A stretch of 42,464 bases of DNA, taken from a virus. This document shows positions 39,072 through 42,464 of the stretch, piece after piece (position 1 is the stretch's first letter; each line of letters begins with the position of its first letter). A model generated the notes under the pieces. The model was given only the letters and a program-made list of their open reading frames with translations, was not told the origin of the DNA and searched no databases. Position numbers and translations under genes: made by a program. The stretch lies in the IMG/VR virus record IMGVR_UViG_3300020463_000041, positions 1-42,464 of that record. One strand, written 5' to 3'.

Positions 39072-39266
39072 ATGAAAATTTCAGAATGGTTCCCACAGAT
39101 CGTAGGTTGTAAGGTAGAAGACGAGTCAGGAAATGTCTATAAAGTTGTTACCTACAGCGCTGTGTGTGATAATCTTGATTGGTTGATGATTGGTCTGGAA
39201 GATATTAACGGAGTCTTGAGATATTGTCCCCTAGATCGTTACAACGAACTTATCTCGATCGCTTGA
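39072..39266 (+). CDS. Small conserved protein, unknown function
   Basis: A 64-residue protein (MKISEWFPQIVGCKVEDESG, VYKVVTYSAVCDNLDWLMIG, ending LDRYNELISIA) predicted to be a small beta-barrel followed by a helix. It has no catalytic motif. First gene after the best-preserved promoter copy; the next ATG comes three bases after its stop. Confidence 0.75.
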   Translation: MKISEWFPQIVGCKVEDESGNVYKVVTYSAVCDNLDWLMIGLEDINGVLRYCPLDRYNELISIA

Positions 39267-39269
39267 CTC

Positions 39270-39731
39270 ATGCCTACCTACAAACTTCAAATCTACGGTG
39301 ATCGGAACTATCGTTCGCAAGAGATTCTGATTGATGGTGTTAACAGTGGAAACTCAGCTCTTGATGTCGCAAGAGCAAGATACCCTGGCGCTAACATCAA
39401 AGCAGCACGATTAGTCGATAATTATGATATTGGAAGACGAGAGGAGGTTAATCGAAGGGAAGCAGATCGTAAGAGGATGATTGAAGAACAAAACCAACGA
39501 TTCAAGGATCAGGAGGAAAAAATCAAATCACAATCCACACCGACTCCAATTACATCAAGTGGGACACATCATGTGAACTACAATAACACAAACTCGGGTC
39601 AAATGAGTTTAGGTAATGCAGTCGGAATGATCGTATTGATCCTTATCTTCCTAGCGTTAGCCTATTGGTATATCACTCTCCCACTTTTGATCATTGGGTG
39701 TTGCATATGGTATCTAATGGGGAAAGATTAG
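39270..39731 (+). CDS. Membrane protein with coiled coil
   Basis: A 153-residue protein in four parts: a small N-terminal domain (YKLQIYGDRNYRSQEILIDG, ARARYPGANIKAARL), a charged coiled coil at about 56-88 (NRREADRKRMIEEQNQRFKD), a polar Thr/Ser/Asn linker, and two membrane helices near the end (AVGMIVLILIFLALAYWYI, LPLLIIGCCIWYLMG). It is a C-terminally anchored membrane protein of unknown role. The stop TAG is four bases before the next promoter copy. Confidence 0.8.
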   Translation: MPTYKLQIYGDRNYRSQEILIDGVNSGNSALDVARARYPGANIKAARLVDNYDIGRREEVNRREADRKRMIEEQNQRFKDQEEKIKSQSTPTPITSSGTHHVNYNNTNSGQMSLGNAVGMIVLILIFLALAYWYITLPLLIIGCCIWYLMGKD

Positions 39732-39733
39732 AA

Positions 39734-39765
39734 TTACTCACCTTCAAACGTCCACTATAGTGTAA
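39734..39765 (+). promoter_or_regulatory. CTCACC-type promoter motif, copy 8
   Basis: TTACTC (39734-39739), ACCTTCAAACGTCCAC, TATAGT (39756-39761), GTAACC. Identical to copy 7 through the -10. ATG 39781 is 19 bp beyond. Confidence 0.82.
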
Positions 39766-39780
39766 CCACACTTCAAAGCT

Positions 39781-40140
39781 ATGAGAAAAATCGAATCCCA
39801 AATGATTGACGCCATCAAGTCTGAAACTGATTGGAAGTCAGGAAACACTAAGGTTGTCAATTTCTTCAATGATAGTCACAAATGTGTTGTGTCTTCTATC
39901 TTCCTTCATGGTAACCTCATCGCTGAGGTGACTGATAACGATATGATGATTTTTGATGGTGGTTGGCAATCTAATACCACAAAATCAAGACTCAATGCAT
40001 TGTGTGATGAATTTTGTATGGCAGGTGAAGGAGTCTTTCAGAAGGATTTCACCTGGTATGTGAGGCTTTTCGTTGGTGCAATCAACGGACAAAAAGTATT
40101 CAAAAACGTCAAATTTCAGAACGGATACACTTTCGCCTGA
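39781..40140 (+). CDS. Conserved cyanophage protein (DGGWxSNTTKSRLNAL family)
   Basis: A 119-residue protein starting MRKIESQMIDAIKSETDWKS. The pattern GNTKVVNF, VFLHGNLIAEVTD, IFDGGWQSNTTKSRLNALCD, FQKDFTWYVR is one I recognise as widespread in T4-like cyanophages, where its function is unassigned. Its regular strand-helix plan suggests a small enzyme or inhibitor domain, but no catalytic residues are evident. TGATG overlap with the next gene. Confidence 0.83.
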   Translation: MRKIESQMIDAIKSETDWKSGNTKVVNFFNDSHKCVVSSIFLHGNLIAEVTDNDMMIFDGGWQSNTTKSRLNALCDEFCMAGEGVFQKDFTWYVRLFVGAINGQKVFKNVKFQNGYTFA

Positions 40141-40373
40141 TGACTTATTCTTTCTTTCACCCACAGATTAAACTCATGTCAGAACAGAAACTAGATCAAA
40201 TCAAGAGATCATACGCAGAGATGATTGTAGAGGGTATGGATATGAAACTACTGATTGAATTTGCAGAGGATAGTATTGTCGAGAATCTAAAGAATTATGA
40301 TTTTGAAGATATGAAGGAAGAGGTAATTGACATCGGTGGTGAAGATGTTTGGAAGGACTTGATCGCTTCATAA
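40140..40373 (+). CDS. Small acidic helical protein
   Basis: A 77-residue protein, mostly acidic helix (DQIKRSYAEMIVEGMDMKLL, IEFAEDSIVENLKNYDFED). ATG 40140 overlaps the previous stop; ATG 40176 (MSEQKLDQ) is an alternative that removes an unusual hydrophobic start (TYSFFHPQIK). The stop is part of the next promoter region. Confidence 0.75.
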   Translation: MTYSFFHPQIKLMSEQKLDQIKRSYAEMIVEGMDMKLLIEFAEDSIVENLKNYDFEDMKEEVIDIGGEDVWKDLIAS

Positions 40374-40405
40374 TTACTCACCTCGAAACGTCCCCTATAG
40401 TGTAA
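40374..40405 (+). promoter_or_regulatory. CTCACC-type promoter motif, copy 9
   Basis: TTACTC (40374-40379), ACCTCGAAACGTCCCC, TATAGT (40396-40401), GTAA. Unlike other copies it is followed by a 95-bp leader rather than a nearby ATG. Confidence 0.8.
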
Positions 40406-40406
40406 G

Positions 40407-40472
40407 GGTTCAGTCTTCTCACTCTCCTTCTCTCACCTCACTGATTGCTTCGAGAGTTTGCTTCACTGAACC
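40407..40472 (+). promoter_or_regulatory. 5' leader with end-closing inverted repeat
   Basis: GGTTCAGT (40407-40414), at the expected transcript start, pairs perfectly with ACTGAACC (40465-40472). A smaller CTCTC/GAGAG pair lies within. The intervening sequence is pyrimidine-rich. A stem at the 5' end is a known way to protect mRNA from decay; a riboregulator is another option. Confidence 0.55.
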
Positions 40473-40496
40473 ACAAAACCACACAATCAAAACCAA

Positions 40497-40754
40497 ATGA
40501 CTTCAACCTACCAGACACAGACTACAGACGAGACCTACAACGGTTGGACAAACTACGAGACCTGGAATGTGGCTCTCTGGATTGGAAATGATGAGGGTTT
40601 GTATCACATGGCTCGTGATTATCGTCACTACGGATACAAGGCTTTCGCAGAATCACTGAAAGAACTTGATTGCTACAAGACTCTTGACGGTGTACGTTGG
40701 GACGATGATTCTCTCAACTTTTGTGAACTCGATGAAATGATGGAGGAGCTTTGA
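40497..40754 (+). CDS. Conserved [14 protein letters not shown]-type protein
   Basis: An 85-residue protein. After a Thr-rich start comes [18 protein letters not shown], a signature found in short proteins of phages and some bacteria (I think DUF7249), with [20 protein letters not shown] and an acidic end ([11 protein letters not shown]). The family's function is unknown. It has its own promoter and a long structured leader, so its expression may be specially tuned. TGATG overlap with the next gene. Confidence 0.85.
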   Translation: MTSTYQTQTTDETYNGWTNYETWNVALWIGNDEGLYHMARDYRHYGYKAFAESLKELDCYKTLDGVRWDDDSLNFCELDEMMEEL

Positions 40755-40900
40755 TGTATAAGTTACAGATTCAATGGTTGAAGGAAGGAGACTGGAAACC
40801 AACAGTTTATCCACCTACAGATTACAAAATTACTCTCTCCCGTTTACAACACTATTCAAAACAGTTCACAGAACACAACTATCGGATTATTACCTCATGA
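40754..40900 (+). CDS. Small protein (48 aa), unknown function
   Basis: A 48-residue basic protein ([40 protein letters not shown]) with a strand-turn-helix plan. It starts on the last base of the previous stop, and its own stop overlaps the next ATG (ATGA). Too short for the usual gene-length cutoffs. Confidence 0.7.
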   Translation: MYKLQIQWLKEGDWKPTVYPPTDYKITLSRLQHYSKQFTEHNYRIITS

Positions 40901-41025
40901 GATTCTTATTCACTCTGATCATTGTTCTCCTTGGTGTGAATCTAATTGTTGACCTATTAGATTCAGATATGAAGACAATCATTGAAGAACGTAATCAATC
41001 AATCGAAAAAATGATCAACGAATGA
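40897..41025 (+). CDS. Small single-pass membrane protein (42 aa)
   Basis: Starts MRFLFTLIIVLLGVNLIVDL, one membrane helix, followed by a charged helix (DMKTIIEERNQSIEKMINE). ATG 40897 is chosen because it overlaps the previous stop as ATGA and begins the hydrophobic helix; the frame is open further upstream. The function is unknown. Confidence 0.75.
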   Translation: MRFLFTLIIVLLGVNLIVDLLDSDMKTIIEERNQSIEKMINE

Positions 41026-41198
41026 TGAACACTTTCAAACCAGATCCACGACTTGAAATGTTAATGCAACGGGAGCAATTGATGGAAGACATTATTGCTA
41101 TTGTTGATGAGTATGACATGAAGAAAGGATTTGCTACTAAAGATGAATTAGAAGAGATCTTATGTGATGCAGTATGTCGTAACTTTCCCGCTACGTAA
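41022..41198 (+). CDS. Small acidic helical protein (58 aa)
   Basis: A 58-residue protein (MMNTFKPDPRLEMLMQREQL, IAIVDEYDMKKGFATKDELE, then EILCDAVCRNFPAT). Helical and acidic, with two cysteines spaced by three residues (CDAVC). Starts at ATG 41022 or 41025, overlapping the membrane-protein stop. Its stop TAA is directly followed by promoter copy 10. Confidence 0.72.
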   Translation: MMNTFKPDPRLEMLMQREQLMEDIIAIVDEYDMKKGFATKDELEEILCDAVCRNFPAT

Positions 41199-41229
41199 TT
41201 ACTCACCTCCAAAGGTCGTCTATAGTATG
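41199..41229 (+). promoter_or_regulatory. CTCACC-type promoter motif, copy 10
   Basis: TTACTC (41199-41204), ACCTCCAAAGGTCGTC, TATAGT (41221-41226), immediately followed by ATG 41227. A start 7 bases beyond the -10 would exclude that ATG from the transcript. Confidence 0.72.
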
Positions 41230-41394
41230 ACATACAACTCAAACCCCTATATCAACCAAATCAAAGAACAGGGCAGAGATCCTGTTAATGCTCCCGCGAT
41301 TCTTCCCGAGTTCCCCAAAACAATCTATGGGAGAACATTCAACACCAAAGAAGAGTATCAAGAAGCAATCCACGATTTTCTCAACGGTAACTAA
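41227..41394 (+). CDS. Small protein (55 aa), unknown function
   Basis: A 55-residue protein (MTYNSNPYINQIKEQGRDPV, APAILPEFPKTIYGRTFNTK, ending AIHDFLNGN). The FPKTIYGRTFNTKEEYQEAIHDFLNG segment looks conserved-like (a strand then a helix). Its ATG abuts the -10 box of copy 10. TAATG overlap with the next gene. Confidence 0.7.
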   Translation: MTYNSNPYINQIKEQGRDPVNAPAILPEFPKTIYGRTFNTKEEYQEAIHDFLNGN

Positions 41395-41645
41395 TGACTC
41401 ACTCTAATCTCTCACGAATCAAACCAAAGCTGAGAACTCAAGGAAACGTCACAGGTAACTTCGGACGCCCTAAGTCTAAAGCCGGTTCTCAACTCAATCA
41501 ACTAGGAGAATCAAACAAGGATGTTATTCATATCACTACACGTAAGGACTATATCAACAGAATGATTGAAGCATTCCATACTACTACAGACAATAAATTG
41601 AAAGACTTTTGTTATCACGAATTACATAGATTACATGCGATCTAA
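41394..41645 (+). CDS. Small basic protein, unknown function
   Basis: An 83-residue basic protein. A disordered N-terminus (NLSRIKPKLRTQGNVTGNFG, RPKSKAGSQLN) is followed by helices (RKDYINRMIEAFHTTTD, DFCYHELHRLHAI). It may contact nucleic acid. Start overlaps the previous stop by one base; no family recognised. Confidence 0.75.
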   Translation: MTHSNLSRIKPKLRTQGNVTGNFGRPKSKAGSQLNQLGESNKDVIHITTRKDYINRMIEAFHTTTDNKLKDFCYHELHRLHAI

Positions 41646-41738
41646 ATGATGTCAATCAGTCCTTATACAGTAGAGGTTTGTATAGCTATACTCCTCGCAT
41701 TTATTATCCTAAACAAACCTAATCCACCAACACCATGA
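41646..41738 (+). CDS. Tiny membrane protein (30 aa)
   Basis: A 30-residue protein (MMSISPYTVEVCIAILLAFI then ILNKPNPPTP) with one membrane helix and a Pro-rich tail. It fills the gap between its neighbours and overlaps the next ATG by four bases (ATGA), the same linkage used by other real genes here. Confidence 0.6.
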   Translation: MMSISPYTVEVCIAILLAFIILNKPNPPTP

Positions 41739-42088
41739 CTTCAACAATAGAACTCGGCAAAGGTGAATTTTATACTATTGAAGCTTATACTTTCACACTC
41801 GAAGATGACGCACTATATGAGGACGAACGCGATGAGGATCTTGATACTTACTGGTATGATGATCCAATCTTTGAAGGTCAATCACTAGACGAATATGTAA
41901 GGTCATTATGTATTGATTGCCTCAGAACTTCCCCTCGCATTGTTGATGTTGTTGCTCGTAGGTACGCTACTATTGTTGATGGTTTCCCTACTGATTACGG
42001 AGACTCAACTATAGATTCAAATCGTTATGTTTGGACAGGTAAGAGACTCGTAAGCGAATATGATTACCTAGACCAAATAACAGAATAA
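41735..42088 (+). CDS. Conserved acidic protein, unknown function
   Basis: A 117-residue, strongly acidic protein (LEDDALYEDERDEDLDTYWY, VRSLCIDCLRTSPRIVDVVA, YVWTGKRLVSEYDYLDQITE). CIDC is the only cysteine pair. High negative charge at the start suggests mimicry of DNA or binding to a basic partner, though this is guesswork. The stop TAA is part of promoter copy 11. Confidence 0.78.
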   Translation: MTSTIELGKGEFYTIEAYTFTLEDDALYEDERDEDLDTYWYDDPIFEGQSLDEYVRSLCIDCLRTSPRIVDVVARRYATIVDGFPTDYGDSTIDSNRYVWTGKRLVSEYDYLDQITE

Positions 42089-42116
42089 CTCACCTACAAA
42101 TGTCTCTATTAGTATG
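42086..42116 (+). promoter_or_regulatory. CTCACC-type promoter motif, copy 11
   Basis: TAACTC (42086-42091) contains the upstream stop; ACCTACAAATGTCTCT; ATTAGT (42108-42113), or TATTAG one base earlier; ATG 42114 follows at once, as in copies 3 and 10. Confidence 0.62.
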
Positions 42117-42329
42117 AACCAAAACCACATGATTTATCACTTGAGAAACACACAAATGGATCCCAAATTGCAAGCCCTTTTGAGTGATATTATCAGTGCA
42201 TATAGACCACACGATTCAATCCCTACGAGAGACGAATTAGAGAACGATAGAGTGGCTAACTCCTATGTAAGTATGAGAGCCATAGCTACAGAGGTTGGTT
42301 ACGATTATTCCCCTCAAAAACACCGATAA
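42114..42329 (+). CDS. Small protein, unknown function
   Basis: A 71-residue protein (MNQNHMIYHLRNTQMDPKLQ, LLSDIISAYRPHDSIPTRDE, then RVANSYVSMRAIATEVGYDY). The ATG at 42129 would be the first start included if transcription began 7 bases after the promoter's -10. SMRAIATEVGYDYS could be a short helix-turn-helix-like end. The stop lies in GATAAATA. Confidence 0.7.
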   Translation: MNQNHMIYHLRNTQMDPKLQALLSDIISAYRPHDSIPTRDELENDRVANSYVSMRAIATEVGYDYSPQKHR

Positions 42330-42332
42330 ATA
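42325..42332 (+). promoter_or_regulatory. Possible late promoter (GATAAATA)
   Basis: GATAAATA overlaps the TAA stop of the last gene. A second TAAATA lies at 42370-42375. Either could drive a gene beyond the window edge. Confidence 0.45.
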
Positions 42333-42436
42333 GCGTATTTTCATTAAAAAACATTTATTAATGGTTTATTAAATATATTTTAGCGTTTGTTAAAGGAGAG
42401 GCAAAGATACTCAGAAGTAACTAGTAAGCCACTCTT

Positions 42437-42456
42437 AAGGGCCTTAGAAGGCACTT
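42437..42456 (+). terminator. Hairpin near window end
   Basis: GCCTT (42441-42445) pairs with AAGGC (42448-42452) with a two-base loop, extended by AAG/CTT across one mismatch and followed by TTTCTTATCT. The 135 bp after 42329 are AT-rich with no reading frame; this hairpin is the only clear structure. Confidence 0.4.
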
Positions 42457-42464
42457 TCTTATCT

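Overview
The window looks like part of a T4-like marine cyanophage genome (a cyanomyovirus, host probably Synechococcus or Prochlorococcus). Four things point that way. Late-type TAAATA promoters sit in front of structural genes. There is a long run of cyanophage-style tail-fibre genes built from repeated cassettes. A dense set of very small, end-overlapping genes follows, many with sequences I recognise as common in marine cyanophages. All convincing genes are on the + strand. No terminase, capsid, polymerase or photosynthesis gene lies in the window, so the exact taxon is an inference.

Region 1 (1-27415) is a fibre/adhesin array of 24 genes, the first one cut by the window edge. Most encode long beta-rich fibre-like proteins that share a cassette (SGNVxxGGTLTYEDV, SIVHLGDTNTKIRFPAAD, ERLRITSxGxVGIG) but end in different C-terminal knobs: LamG, SPRY, C1q-like, DYEEG-type, NLVINGDM-type and an S74 autochaperone. 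Tail-assembly-chaperone-like and other small proteins lie between them. Gene groups are separated by short gaps holding a late promoter of the form GATAAATAACTAAAAAG, usually overlapping the upstream stop codon. A hairpin at 27441-27465 marks the end of the array.

Region 2 (27492-33542) is a tightly packed set of small genes with ATGA or TGATG overlaps. It includes two HExxH metallopeptidase-like proteins (one secreted), a 2OG-Fe(II) oxygenase-like protein, a ParB-like DGKHR protein, a possible NblA-like protein and a very basic protein. Two good sigma70-type promoters (TTGACA-N17-TATATT and TTGACA-N17-TATGAT) and two TAAATA sites lie here.

Region 3 (33548-42329) is a set of short operons. 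Eleven of them are preceded by copies of one promoter-like motif, TTACTC-ACCTYCAAACGTCCMC-TATAGTGTAA, often overlapping the previous stop codon. It encodes a KxDG nucleotidyltransferase (ligase-like) protein, an SF2 DEAH helicase, a second secreted HExxH protein and many short conserved cyanophage proteins of unknown role. One intergenic stretch (38901-39026) and one 5' leader (40407-40496) carry strong inverted repeats.

My reading is that region 1 is expressed late and supplies adhesion proteins, and that regions 2 and 3 act earlier in takeover of the cell. The timing is inferred from promoter types only.
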